Positions 9,317 through 18,727 of a stretch of 43,394 bases of DNA are shown piece after piece. Each line of letters starts with the position of its first letter. The stretch's first letter is position 1. Origin of the DNA: Streptomyces phaeoluteigriseus (GTDB lineage: Bacteria; Actinomycetota; Actinomycetes; Streptomycetales; Streptomycetaceae); contig NZ_MPOH02000009.1 of NCBI RefSeq assembly GCF_001896135.2, positions 417,928-461,321 on the forward strand, in the 5' to 3' direction. Under the pieces are notes generated by a model. The model was not told the origin of the DNA and searched no databases. It saw nothing but the letters and a program-made list of their open reading frames with translations. The translations under genes were made by a program, and so were the position numbers.

Positions 9317-10030
9317 TCAACTGCTGCTGACGGTGAGGTTGTTGGTCTGGAAGTTCAGGCCGCCCGAGGACGAGGTGATCTCGAAGCCGAACTGGACGTC
9401 GCCGATGGTCTCGTTGCCCATCCAGCCCTTGGTGTCCTTGATCCACTTGAGGATGGGGAGGATCTGGACGGTGCCGGAGGACGAGTTCGAGGTGCGGATG
9501 AAGGAGAACACCTCGTTGGCGCCGTTGTCGCCCTTGTAGACGGTCCAGGTGTGACCGCCCAGCGTCACGTTGCCCTGCGAGGTGCCGAGGGGACCGACGG
9601 CTCCGGTCTTGTTGACCCAGAGCATGATCTCGTAGTCGTAGTCGGTGTCCCAGATGTCGTACGAGGAGTTGTAGGCGCCGGACGACGGGACGGTGACGTT
9701 GTAGCTGCTGCTGAGGGAGCCCAGTGAGGTGATCGTCTTGTTGATCACCTTCTTGGAGTTCGGGTAGGACTTGATGCCGCCGGTGTTGGGGTGGTTCGCC
9801 CAGGCGCCCCAGTTGGTGCCGGAGTTGGCCCAGACGCACTGGCTGCCGGCGCCGGAGCCCCAGATGTTGTTGTAGAGGGTGTAGCCGTTGAGGCTGGTGT
9901 TGCCCCACTGTTCGCAGGAGTTCCAGACGGCTGCCTGGGCGGGGGCGGAGGCGAGGCCGATGGTGGCGCCGAGCGCCAGGGCGGGGGCGAGCAGGGCCTT
10001 GGTGACCCTGCCGAGCGTGCGAGATGCCAT
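9317..10030 (-). CDS. secreted GH12 endo-beta-1,4-glucanase / xyloglucanase
   Basis: The 237-residue protein has a Sec signal peptide with predicted cleavage after AQA (residue 33), followed by a single GH12 beta-jelly-roll domain resembling Streptomyces CelB-type enzymes. The two catalytic glutamates are visible as DYEIMLW (E134, nucleophile) and FGFEITSSS (E217, acid/base). A conserved Cys pair (NSCEQW, SQCVW) fits the usual N-terminal disulfide. It has no carbohydrate-binding module, unlike many secreted cellulases. GH12 enzymes cut cellulose, beta-glucan or xyloglucan; the locus favours xyloglucan. It starts 47 bp after the GH95 stop on the same strand and is likely the last gene of the operon. 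GAAGGGA precedes the ATG at 10030. Confidence 0.92.
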   Translation of the reverse strand: MASRTLGRVTKALLAPALALGATIGLASAPAQAAVWNSCEQWGNTSLNGYTLYNNIWGSGAGSQCVWANSGTNWGAWANHPNTGGIKSYPNSKKVINKTITSLGSLSSSYNVTVPSSGAYNSSYDIWDTDYDYEIMLWVNKTGAVGPLGTSQGNVTLGGHTWTVYKGDNGANEVFSFIRTSNSSSGTVQILPILKWIKDTKGWMGNETIGDVQFGFEITSSSGGLNFQTNNLTVSSS

Positions 10031-10077
10031 GGTGTCCCTTCCATGGGTGGGGGGAGATGCGGGGGAATTGCGGGGAG

Positions 10078-12269
10078 TCACCACGCCCCCAGGGTGAGGA
10101 CGTGGTCTTCTCCGGCGACGAGGTCGAGCGGCTCCGTGCCGGAGGAAGTCCGGACTTCGATGCGGTGTGTGCGGTGCGGCCTGAGGACGGCGCGGGCTCC
10201 GTCGGGCCCCAGGCGAGGTCGAGGTCGGCGCCGAACCGGGTGCGTACGCCCCGGAGTTCGCCCGCCGGGAGGGCAGGGCCGAGGGCGGGCAGCAGGACCA
10301 GCCGGTCGGGGGTCGACTGGACGAGTGCCTCGATCAGCACGGCGGGCAGGGTGTGGGCGGCGTCCGCGTTGTAGACGTCGCGGTGGGGGTAGTGGGCGCT
10401 CATCGAGGGAGGCGTGGAAGAAGTCGCCCTGCAGCACCTGGGCGAGGGCCTCGGTGACGCGTCGGCCGTCGCGGAGCCGGGCCGCGATCAGCGCGTGGTG
10501 GAGGTGGCCGTGCGCGGAGTCGTTCTCGGCGCCGCGCAGTTCGAGGGCGCGGTGGGCGGCGGCGGCGAGCCGGGGGGTGTCGTAGGGATTGATCTCGTCG
10601 AGGGGCCAGACGGCGTAGAGGTGGCTGAGGTGGCGGTGGTCGTAGGTGTCGTCGAGGCCGGGCCAGGCCCATTCGGCGAGGGCGCCGTCGGCGTTGGTCC
10701 GGTGCGGCGGGAGGCGGTCGGCCAGGGCTCGCCAGCGGGCCGCGTGGTCGGGGTGGTAGGCGGCGGCGGTGAGGAGCGCGTGCCGGGCGGCGGAGAGGTC
10801 CATGGCCGCGTTGACCGCCCCCCAGCTCGCGTTCGCGGGCCGGTTCTCCGGTGAGTAGGACGGGACGACGACGAGGTGCCCGTCGGCGTCGGTGCGGGTG
10901 AGGAAGTCCTCGTAGAACAGCGCGACCTCGGCGAGCGCGGCGGCGGTGCGCGGGTCCTGTTCGCCGCGGATCTCGTCGTGGTCGACGAGCGGCTTGAGGA
11001 GCCAGTCGGCGCCGGCGGTCCACAGGTGGAGGGGGAATTCGCGGCTGAAGTGGTACGTCAGTCCCGACTCGCCGTCGGTGTGCGGCGGGGCGACGACGCC
11101 TCGGGCGCCGAAGATGGCGCGGGCGTTCTCGCGCCAGTCGTCCGCCTGCCCGTGGATCAGGGCGGCGAGGGCCGCCGTGACCTCGGGCAGGGCGGCTGCC
11201 GCCGCCGACGCCGTCTGGAGGTTGAGGTTGGCGTCGGTGGTGAACGCGCCGGCCCAGGCCGTGTCCCAGTCGCCGGTCCACAGGCCGGTGAGGCGGGGCG
11301 GGAAGACGCCGCTCGCGCTGAGCAGGTGGTAGCGGCCTGCCGCGAAGAGCCGCTCCAGCAGCGCCGTGGCGTCCGGACGCTTCAGCAGCTCCGAGCCCGG
11401 CAGGGCGCGTTCGCCGGGGTCGGCGGCGAGGTCGAGGCCGACGCGTTCGTAGGCGGTGCGGTGGAGTGTCGTGTGCCGGTCGCGGAGTTCGTCGTACGAC
11501 CGTCCGGCGAGGACGGCGCGCAGGGCGCGGGTCTCCTCGGCGACGTCGAGGTCGCCGGTGTGACGGCGGACGCGGGTGAGGAGCAGGACCGATTCGGCGT
11601 CCTCGACCCGGGCGCCGGGGGCGGCGAGGGAGAGCCGGCCGCCGGTCACCGCGACGAGCGTGACTCCGGTGTAGGCGCGGTCGCTGTCCGGGTAGCGGGC
11701 GCGGAGGCTGAGGACGGCGCCTCCGGGGTGAGGAGCGCCCCGTGGCCGACGCCCAGGCCCGCGGGCACGTTCGCGAGCCGGTGGTCCAGGGTGATGTCCA
11801 GGCTCGGTCCGGGGCCGGTGATGTGCTGGACGATCACGTCGTCCGCCCGGGAGACGAGGACGCGGCTGGTCCAGCCGGCGGTGGCGGCGGTGATCTCGCC
11901 GGTGGAGAAGTCGACGCCACGGCGGTAGTCGCGGGCGGCGGCGTCCGGTCGTCGCAGCCGGATCTGGAAGGCGGGGTGGAAGGGCTGCACCCATTGCAGG
12001 GGCCGTCCGTCGGTGAAGTCCTCGGCGGCCGTGAGGTCTCCGGCGAGCAACCGGGCCTGGAGCGCGGGGAGTTCGCCGGCGAGTCGCGGGGGCTCGGCGT
12101 GTTCGGCGCCGTTGGGGCGGACGAGGGTGTGATGGGTGACGATGACCCGGTCGTCGTTCGGATCTCCGAACACGAGGGCTCCGTGCCGGCCGTTGCCGCC
12201 GAGGAAGCCGTCCTCCCAGCGGGCGGCCGGGCGTGGCTCCCAGGTGCCGTGGACGGGGCCGGCGGTCAT
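10078..12269 (-). CDS. GH95-type alpha-L-fucosidase (three frame breaks)
   Basis: The coding information for about 730 residues is spread over changing frames. Breaks lie near 11718-11722 (one base short), near 10401-10404 (one extra or two missing) and near 10203-10207 (one base short, GGGGCCC run). Joined, it reads as a GH95 protein. It has the N-terminal sandwich (PAARWEDGFLGGNGRHGALV), the (alpha/alpha)6 barrel segment TTDANLNLQTASAAAAALPE matching the family's TTNIN motif, PSYSPENRPA with the likely acid Glu, and ADAAHTLPAVLIEALVQS near the end. There is no signal peptide, so it would act in the cytoplasm on alpha-1,2-fucosyl groups of xyloglucan oligosaccharides. The start ATG overlaps the GH42 stop (ATGA). 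The sequence is divergent, so specificity (fucose or L-galactose) is uncertain. Because it holds three breaks, true decay is harder to exclude here than elsewhere. Confidence 0.75.
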
Positions 12270-14233
12270 GGCGTCAGCACCGCGACGCCGTGGCGGCCGA
12301 GGGTGATCTCGTCGCTGACCTCGGCGTCGGTGAGGAGGTCCCGGTGGCTGCCCGGCACCTCGACGGTCACGGCCTCGCGCCCGTGGTTGAGCAGGAACAG
12401 CAGGTCACCGCGGCGGACGGCCTCCACCTGGCCGGGCAGCCCGGCGAGCACCGGGGCGGCTCCCGCGCCGGCCGCGATCCGGGCGAGCAGCTCGCGCAGG
12501 GACTCGGGCTCGGGGAGCGTCGAGACGTACCAGGCGCGGCCCTTGCGGAGCACGGCGGGCAGGCCGTCCAGCTCTCCGCCCTTGTACGAGGCCTCCGCCA
12601 CGGCCTCCTCGGTCTTCTCGATCTCCTCCGACCACAGGGTGCCGCGGAAGCCGTCGCACTCGGCCGGCTCCCCCGGCTCCAGCGGCCACCACTCGTGCAG
12701 GGTGCGGATGCCGAACAGGTCGCGCAGCCGGGGGTCCATGCCGCCGGGGCGGACCCGGTCGTCCTCGTCGGCGACGCCGGTCAGGAAGCCACTGACGAGG
12801 GTGCCCCCGCCGCGGACGTAGGCGAGGAGGTTGTCGACGGCGGCGTCGGTGAGGAGGTAGAGCTGCGGGACGACGACCAGCTTGTATCCGCCGAGGTCGT
12901 GTTCGGGGTGGGCGAAGTCGGTGGTGAGGTGGGACTCCCACAGGGCGCGGTGCCAGGCGTGCAGGACGGTCGGGTGGTCGACGTGCGCGGAGAGGCGTCC
13001 GTCCTGGGAGCTCGCCCACCAGGCGTGCCAGTCGTGCAGGATCGCGATGTCGTTGACGGTGTGCCGGTCCGTCACCCGCCCGGAGATCTTCGCCAGGTCG
13101 GCGCCGAGCTGCTTGACCTCCTGGTAGGTACGGCCCTCCTCCCCCGCGTGGCTGACCATGCCCGAGTGGAACTTCTCCGCGCCCTGGCGGGACTGGCGCC
13201 ACTGGAAGTAGCAGACGGCGTCGGCGCCGCGGGCCACGGCCTGGAGCGACCAGAGGCGGTTGAGTCCGCGCGGCTTGGGGTGGTTCACCCCGCGCCAGTT
13301 GACCGGTCCGGCCGCCTGTTCCATCAGCATCCAGGGGCCGCGGGCCTGCGAGCGGGTCATGTCCTGGACGAGGGCGCCGTGCTGGGCGCCGGCCGGGTCG
13401 CGCGGGTCGGGGTAGAGGTCGACGGAGACGACGTCCTCCTCCGCGGCCCAGCGCCAGGCGTCCTGGCCGGCCCACAGCGGCATGAAGTTGCTCGTCACCG
13501 GGGTGTGCGGGGTGGCCCGGCGGACGATGTCCCGCTCGGCGGTGTAGCACTCCAGGAGCATGTCGGAGGTGAACCGCCTGAAGTCCAGCACCTGGCTGGG
13601 GTTCTTCAGGTAGTGGGCGTGGCGGGGCGTGTGGATCTCGGCCCAGTCGCCGTAGCCCTGGCTCCAGAAGGCGGTGCCCCAGGCCTCGTTGAGGGCGTCG
13701 AGGGTGCCGTACCTGCCCTGGAGCCAGCGGCGGAAGCGGGCGGCGGCCTCGTCGCTCCAGTCGTAGGTGCAGTACTCGTTGTTGATGTGCCACATCGTGA
13801 GGGCCGGGTGGCCGCCGTAGCGGGCTGCGAGGTCCTCGGTGACGGCGGCGGCGTAGCGGCGGTAGGTGGCGCTGGAGTGCGAGAAGTGCTGGCGGCCGCC
13901 CCACCACTCGGTGCGCCCGTCCTGGTCGACGGGCAGCGTGTCCGGGTGGAGGTGTCCCATCCAGGGCGGCGGCGAGGAGGTGGGGGTGGCCAGGACGACC
14001 CCGATGCCGTGCTCGTGCATCAGGTCCATGAGCCGGTCCAGCCAGCCGAACTCGCGTTCTCCCGGGGTGGGTTCGAGCTTCGACCAGGAGAAGACGCCGA
14101 GCGTGACGGAGTTGACCGCGGCGTCCTTCATCAGCCGGACGTCCTCGTGCCAGGTCTCCTCGGGCCACTGCTCGGGGTTGTAGTCGCCGCCGAACAGGAT
14201 GCGGCCGTTCGTCGCCGTGCTCAGGCCGGGCAT
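12266..14233 (-). CDS. GH42 beta-galactosidase
   Basis: This 655-residue cytoplasmic enzyme begins with GRILFGGDYNPEQWPEETW, the standard GH42 opening. The acid/base is E153 in MWHINNEYC and the nucleophile is E305 in LMEQAAGPVNWR. A trimerisation-type domain (about 390-590) and a small C-terminal beta domain ending EITLGRHGVAVLTP follow. GH42 enzymes release terminal beta-galactose. Here the natural substrate would be the beta-1,2-galactosyl branch of xyloglucan oligosaccharides once fucose has been removed (inference; GH42 is more often associated with galactooligosaccharides). Its ATG shares one base with the GH74 stop (TGATG) and is preceded by GGGGAG, while its stop overlaps the GH95 start. 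It is therefore translationally coupled on both sides. Confidence 0.9.
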   Translation of the reverse strand: MPGLSTATNGRILFGGDYNPEQWPEETWHEDVRLMKDAAVNSVTLGVFSWSKLEPTPGEREFGWLDRLMDLMHEHGIGVVLATPTSSPPPWMGHLHPDTLPVDQDGRTEWWGGRQHFSHSSATYRRYAAAVTEDLAARYGGHPALTMWHINNEYCTYDWSDEAAARFRRWLQGRYGTLDALNEAWGTAFWSQGYGDWAEIHTPRHAHYLKNPSQVLDFRRFTSDMLLECYTAERDIVRRATPHTPVTSNFMPLWAGQDAWRWAAEEDVVSVDLYPDPRDPAGAQHGALVQDMTRSQARGPWMLMEQAAGPVNWRGVNHPKPRGLNRLWSLQAVARGADAVCYFQWRQSRQGAEKFHSGMVSHAGEEGRTYQEVKQLGADLAKISGRVTDRHTVNDIAILHDWHAWWASSQDGRLSAHVDHPTVLHAWHRALWESHLTTDFAHPEHDLGGYKLVVVPQLYLLTDAAVDNLLAYVRGGGTLVSGFLTGVADEDDRVRPGGMDPRLRDLFGIRTLHEWWPLEPGEPAECDGFRGTLWSEEIEKTEEAVAEASYKGGELDGLPAVLRKGRAWYVSTLPEPESLRELLARIAAGAGAAPVLAGLPGQVEAVRRGDLLFLLNHGREAVTVEVPGSHRDLLTDAEVSDEITLGRHGVAVLTP

Positions 14234-16452
14234 CAGACGGGCTCCCCGTACTGGATGCCGCGCCCGTTGGTGGCCAGGTAGACGCGGCCGTGGATCCGCG
14301 GGTCGCCGGTGATGACCTCGCCGGTCCAGCCCCACTGGTGGGCGTCGTCGTTGATCCTCATCCAGGTCTTCGCGCCGTCGTCGGAGCGGTGGACGGCGGT
14401 GATCGTCCCGGTGGAGCCGACCTGGTAGATCGCGGGGTAGTCGGCCCCGTCGGCGGCCTTTCCGAAGCCGAGGGTGTACGAGGCCCAGCAGCTGTCGATC
14501 TTCGAGAAGCCGGCGCCGCCGTCGGTGGACCGGTACAGGCCGTTCCACTTGGCGCTCAGCCACAGGTCGCCGGAGCGTCCCGGCGCCGCGACCACCTTGA
14601 ACTGGCTGTCCCCGGAGGGTAGTCCGGTCGCCCGCGCGGTGAAGGTACGGCCGCCGTCGGTGCTGGCCAGCAGCGTGCCCGCGTCGGTGTCGTAGACGTA
14701 GAAGACCGCCGGGTCGGCCGGGTCGGCGACCGGTGTGGCGCCCTTGGGGAAGGAGGGGACCTCGGTCCAGGTGGCCCCGTTGTCCGACGACCGGTGGGCC
14801 GGGTGCTTCGTGCCGTCCCAGTGCACGAAGGACCACAGCAGCACGCTGCCGTCGGCGTTGGCGGCGATCGGCCCCGGCGCGTCCTTCGCGATGGCGGGCT
14901 GGGCGGCGAAGGGCGCCCAGGTCCGGCCGCCGTCCCGCGAGAAGGCGCCGTTGCCGTGGTCGCCCCAGCCCGCGCGGACCACGTACGAGGGCCTGAGCGC
15001 GGCCTGCGCGAGTCCGGTCGCGGAGCCGAAGACGGGGTTGGTGGCCATGCCGCGCGACGGCGAGGCGGTGAGCCGCTCGTGGTACATCACGCCGATGTCG
15101 CCGAGTCCGCTGATCAGATGCGCCTCGCCCGTCGGCGGCGAGATCAGCTGGCGTACGGCGGTCTCCTCCAAGCCGCGGATCTGCGGGGCCCAGCGCCTGA
15201 GGTCGCGGGTGCCGTAGAGGGTGGCGCCGGTGCCGTACACGAGGTGCTCGGAGTCGTACGGGTCGACGGCCACCGCCTGGATCCACCAGCCGAACTTGGG
15301 CGCGGCCTCGCCCCACTTGAGGAAGGGCGTCTCGGAGACGTCGAACACCGCGGAGTCCTTGAGGGAGGTCCAGGTGCGGCCGCCGTCGGTCGTGCGGTAC
15401 AGGGTGTCGACGGCCGCCCAGCGGTTGTTGGTGGAGACCACGACGGTGCCGGGGCGGCGGGCGTCCACGGCGGCCCCGCCGTACCCGAAGGTGTCGGCGG
15501 AGCCGTCCTGGGTCGTGCCGCCGGGCTTCACCGGCGTGACCTCGGTCCACTTGCCGGTGGTCGTGGCCAGCTTGTGCACACTGCCGTCCGACTGGCCGTT
15601 GGGGCCCGGGGCGTTGGCGTACGTCACGTACAGCTCACGCGTGTGCCGGTCGTACGCGGCGCGGACCGGGACCTTCGCGGCGGTGCCGGCGGGTTGTCCG
15701 GGGACGGGCTCCCAGGTGGTGCCGTCCGCCGTCCGGAACAGGTTGGCCGACGCCGTCGTGCCGTCCGAGTCGCCCCAGCCGGCGTAGAGCGTGCGGCCGG
15801 CCGCGACCAGGAGGGTGACGCCCTGGCCGGTGGGGTTCGGGGCGGCCGGGAAGGTGTCCGCCGCTTTCCAGGTGGCCCCGCGGTCGGTGGACTTCAGGAG
15901 TCCGTCGTGCCGGGTGCCCAGCCAGAGGGTGTCGCTGTCGCGCGGGTCCACGAGGAGGCGCTCGCCCGTGCCGCGGCCGTCCTCGTTGGCGCCGAGCTTC
16001 ACGGTCAGGTCGGTGCGGGTCCAGGTGGCACCGCGGTCCTCGGAGCGCAGGATCGCGCCGTTCCCGGCCCAGGACTGGGAGTACGCGCCGAGGGCCAGGT
16101 AGACGCGGGCGGGGTGGGCCGGGTCGACGGCGACGGCCTCCACCCCGAGGAGGTTCCAGTCGTCCCAGCCGAGGTGGTCGGTGAGGGGGGTCCAGCGGGC
16201 GGTGCGGTCGTCCCAGCGGTACGCGCCGCCGATGTCCGTGCGGGCGTAGGCGAGGCCTCGGACCGTGGGGTGGAAGAGGACACCCGTCACGAATCCGGTG
16301 CCCCCGATGACGGCGGTGCGCCAGCGGTAGGTGGGGCTCGGCGGTTGTTCCGCGGCGCTGGTACGGCCCTGGAGGGCGGGGGTGGCGGTGAGGGCCGCGG
16401 CGGCCGCCGTCCCGGCGAGTACCGTGCGGCGGTTGAGGGGGGAGGTGTGCAT
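14233..16452 (-). CDS. Tat-exported GH74 endo-xyloglucanase
   Basis: The 739-residue protein starts with a twin-arginine signal (NRRTVLAG, then a hydrophobic stretch, cleavage near residue 33). The rest is a GH74 double seven-bladed propeller with many Asp-box-like repeats (SEDRGATWTR, STDRGATWK, TTDGGRTWTS, SRDGGRTWA). The catalytic pair is visible: the general base D73 in ARTDIGGAYRW and the general acid D452 in GLGDIGVMYH. GH74 is almost exclusively xyloglucan-specific, so this gene is the strongest single argument for the substrate of the locus. No CBM2 or other binding module is attached, unlike many Streptomyces homologues. GAGG six bases upstream supports the ATG at 16452. It heads the GH74-GH42-GH95-GH12 block, 267 bp after the permease gene. 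Confidence 0.93.
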   Translation of the reverse strand: MHTSPLNRRTVLAGTAAAAALTATPALQGRTSAAEQPPSPTYRWRTAVIGGTGFVTGVLFHPTVRGLAYARTDIGGAYRWDDRTARWTPLTDHLGWDDWNLLGVEAVAVDPAHPARVYLALGAYSQSWAGNGAILRSEDRGATWTRTDLTVKLGANEDGRGTGERLLVDPRDSDTLWLGTRHDGLLKSTDRGATWKAADTFPAAPNPTGQGVTLLVAAGRTLYAGWGDSDGTTASANLFRTADGTTWEPVPGQPAGTAAKVPVRAAYDRHTRELYVTYANAPGPNGQSDGSVHKLATTTGKWTEVTPVKPGGTTQDGSADTFGYGGAAVDARRPGTVVVSTNNRWAAVDTLYRTTDGGRTWTSLKDSAVFDVSETPFLKWGEAAPKFGWWIQAVAVDPYDSEHLVYGTGATLYGTRDLRRWAPQIRGLEETAVRQLISPPTGEAHLISGLGDIGVMYHERLTASPSRGMATNPVFGSATGLAQAALRPSYVVRAGWGDHGNGAFSRDGGRTWAPFAAQPAIAKDAPGPIAANADGSVLLWSFVHWDGTKHPAHRSSDNGATWTEVPSFPKGATPVADPADPAVFYVYDTDAGTLLASTDGGRTFTARATGLPSGDSQFKVVAAPGRSGDLWLSAKWNGLYRSTDGGAGFSKIDSCWASYTLGFGKAADGADYPAIYQVGSTGTITAVHRSDDGAKTWMRINDDAHQWGWTGEVITGDPRIHGRVYLATNGRGIQYGEPV

Positions 16453-16544
16453 GGGTGACCTCGCAGGGGGGGGGAGGGACGGTGGGCCGGGGTGCGGGTG
16501 GCGTGGTGCCGGGGCCGGGTCAGGTGGCGGGCGCTGCCGGGTGC

Positions 16545-16577
16545 CTCCCCCGCTCTCGGCCGTGCTCGAGCGGGGAG
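16545..16577 (-). terminator. hairpin between the permease gene and GH74
   Basis: CTCCCC(C)GCTC at 16545-16555 pairs with GAGCGGGGAG at 16568-16577, with one bulged C. It lies in the 267-bp gap between transporter and enzyme genes on the same strand. It could be a partial terminator that sets transporter and enzyme ratios. I see no LacI operator in this gap. Confidence 0.45.
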
Positions 16578-16719
16578 CCCTCCGTCGCCCACCCGACGGG
16601 GAGCCGCAGGCAGCGGCGTGAGTGGACGTGCCCGAGGGGCGGGGGGAACCGCGCGACCGGCCACCGACGGGTCGAGGACGGGGGACGGCTCGTATCCGGT
16701 TCGACCGGCGGAGCCGCTC

Positions 16720-17670
16720 TCAGCCCTTCACCGCCCCCGTCAGCATCCCCTTCTTGAAGTGCTTCTGGACGAACGGGGACAGCACTGCCACCGGCAGCAG
16801 AGCCATCACCATGACCGCCATCTGCACGGCCAGCGCCGACAGTTGACCCGTTTTGATGGCCTGCCCCATCCCGACCGGCGCCTCCTGTTTCTGCACCAGC
16901 TGGATCATGACGTTCTGGAGCGGCATCATGTCCTGGTCGTTGAGGTACAGCGAGGCGTTGAACCAGGCGCTCCAGTACCCGACGGCGTAGAACAGCGTGA
17001 TCACCGCCAGCACCGCACGCGACAGCGGCATCACGATCTGCCAGAGGATGCGGAAGTCCCCCGCCCCGTCGATCCGCGCGCTGTCGATGAGTTCCTGCGA
17101 GATCCCCATGAAGAAGCCGCGCAGGACCAGGATGTTGAAGACACTGATCGCGCTCGGCAGGATCAGCGCGAGGTAGGTGTCGGTCAGCCCGAGGGACTGC
17201 ACCAGCAGGTAGGTCGGGATCAGTCCCGCGCTGAAGAACATCGTCGCCAGCAGGGTCATCAGGATCCAGCGGTGGGCGAGCGACCCCGAGCGGGACAGGC
17301 CGTAGGCGCACAGCACGGACACCGTCATGGAGAACGCCGTACCGACGACGGTGATCAGGACGCTGATGATCGCGGCCCGGGTGACCTGGCCACCGCTGAG
17401 GAGTTCGCGGTAGGCGATGAAGTCGATCTCCTTCGGGATCATCACCAGGCCGCCGGCCTCATCGATGGTCTTCCGTGAGGAGAGACTGGTGACGAGGACG
17501 ATCCACAGCGGGAAGACGATCGCGAGGCAGGCGAAGCCCAGGGCGATTCCCTTGCCCGCGAGGCCCGCCCTGCTGGGCTGCTCCTCCCACGAGGGCCGCG
17601 GCGGGGCGGCCCAACGGCTCGGTGCGCGCACGCTCTTGTCGGCCGCGGGCCGGTCGGTCACGGTGCTCAC
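16720..17670 (-). CDS. CUT1 sugar ABC transporter permease (YtcP/LplC-like)
   Basis: This 316-residue inner-membrane permease has about six hydrophobic segments (starting GIALGFACLAIVFPLWIVLV) and the cytoplasmic EAA loop DSARIDGAGDFRILWQIVMP that docks the ATPase. It resembles the second permease of LplABC/YtcQP-type systems that import oligosaccharides. The GTG start at 17670 overlaps the stop of the preceding permease as GTGA, so the two are coupled. No ATP-binding subunit is encoded in the locus, which is usual for Streptomyces CUT1 importers that share the MsiK ATPase. The substrate, xyloglucan oligosaccharides, is inferred from the surrounding enzymes. Confidence 0.9.
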   Translation of the reverse strand: MSTVTDRPAADKSVRAPSRWAAPPRPSWEEQPSRAGLAGKGIALGFACLAIVFPLWIVLVTSLSSRKTIDEAGGLVMIPKEIDFIAYRELLSGGQVTRAAIISVLITVVGTAFSMTVSVLCAYGLSRSGSLAHRWILMTLLATMFFSAGLIPTYLLVQSLGLTDTYLALILPSAISVFNILVLRGFFMGISQELIDSARIDGAGDFRILWQIVMPLSRAVLAVITLFYAVGYWSAWFNASLYLNDQDMMPLQNVMIQLVQKQEAPVGMGQAIKTGQLSALAVQMAVMVMALLPVAVLSPFVQKHFKKGMLTGAVKG

Positions 17671-18701
17671 TTCTTGTACACCCCCTGCTCGCCCATGAGA
17701 TGGGCCACCTTGTTCGCGACGAGCACGAGGCCGAGGCTGATCACGCCCTTGATCAGACCGGCGGCGGCCGCGTAGCCGAAGTCCTGGTTGCGGACGCCGT
17801 TCCACCACACGAAGGTGTCGAGGACCTCCGAGGCCCCTGGTCCCACCGCGTCGCGTTGCAGAAGGATCTGTTCGAACCCGACCGTGAGGGCGTCGCCCAC
17901 ACGGAGCACCAGCAGCAGGGCGATGACCGGCCGCAGGGCGGGGAGGGTGACGTGCCACATGCGGCGCCACCGGTTGGCGCCGTCCATCGCGGCGGCCTCG
18001 TACAGGTCCGGGTTCACCGACGCGAGGGCGGCGAGGAAGACGATGATGCCCCAGCCGGCGTCCTTCCACACGCTCTGCGCGGTGATGAGGAACTTGAAGG
18101 TCTCCGGGTCGGTCATGATGTCGATGCCGTCGTACCCGTTCTGCCGCAGCAGCTGCGAGAGGATTCCCGCGCCGCCGAAGAGCTGCTGGAACACGGCGAT
18201 GACCAGCACCCAGGAGAAGAAGTGCGGCAGGTAGAGGATCGCCTGCGACACCGCCCGCACCCGGGGCCTGACCACACTGTTGATGAGCAGCGCGAGCCCG
18301 ATCGGGATCGGGAAGTACAGCACGAGCTGGAGGAAGAACAGCACCAGCGTGTTCTGGACCGCCTCCCAGAACGCCGAGTCCTCGAAGAGCCGCTGGAAGT
18401 TCTCCAGACCCACCCAGGGGCTGTTCAGGATGGAGACGACCCCGTTGTCGCTGATGTAGGGGTCGTAGTCCTGGAAGGCGACCACGTTGCCGAGGATCGG
18501 CAGGTAGTTGAAGAGCAGGACCAGTGCGACCGCGGGCAGCGTCATCAGCAGCAGGACGCGGTCGCGCCGGAACCTGGTCCGCAGGCTCAGCTTGCCCGAG
18601 GACCGTCTCCCCGCGGAACCGGTGGTTCCGCCGGACGCCGCCGGGGTCTTGTCCGTCTTCTCGGCCTCGGGCCTGCTCCGAGGCACCGTGCTGTGGGACA
18701 C
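17667..18701 (-). CDS. CUT1 sugar ABC transporter permease (LplB-like)
   Basis: The 344-residue permease has a hydrophilic N-terminal tail of about 45 residues (rich in Ser, Thr and Lys) followed by six membrane segments, the first at VLLLMTLPAVALVLLFNYLP. The EAA loop is YEAAAMDGANRWRRMWHVTLP. The family matches LplB, the first permease of oligosaccharide importers. I chose GTG at 18701 because AGGAG lies eight bases upstream and the coding character begins here; the open frame extends further upstream, over the binding-protein gene. It lies 27 bp after the binding-protein stop and overlaps the next permease by 4 bp. Confidence 0.9.
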   Translation of the reverse strand: MSHSTVPRSRPEAEKTDKTPAASGGTTGSAGRRSSGKLSLRTRFRRDRVLLLMTLPAVALVLLFNYLPILGNVVAFQDYDPYISDNGVVSILNSPWVGLENFQRLFEDSAFWEAVQNTLVLFFLQLVLYFPIPIGLALLINSVVRPRVRAVSQAILYLPHFFSWVLVIAVFQQLFGGAGILSQLLRQNGYDGIDIMTDPETFKFLITAQSVWKDAGWGIIVFLAALASVNPDLYEAAAMDGANRWRRMWHVTLPALRPVIALLLVLRVGDALTVGFEQILLQRDAVGPGASEVLDTFVWWNGVRNQDFGYAAAAGLIKGVISLGLVLVANKVAHLMGEQGVYKK

Positions 18702-18727
18702 GGCCGTTCTCCTCGCCTCGCCGCCGG

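Noticed and set aside
5871..10403. 1500-codon minus-strand frame across lacI and GH31 into GH95
   Set aside because: Shadow of lacI and GH31. Only the first about 65 codons (10403-10206) are real, as a middle piece of the frameshifted GH95.
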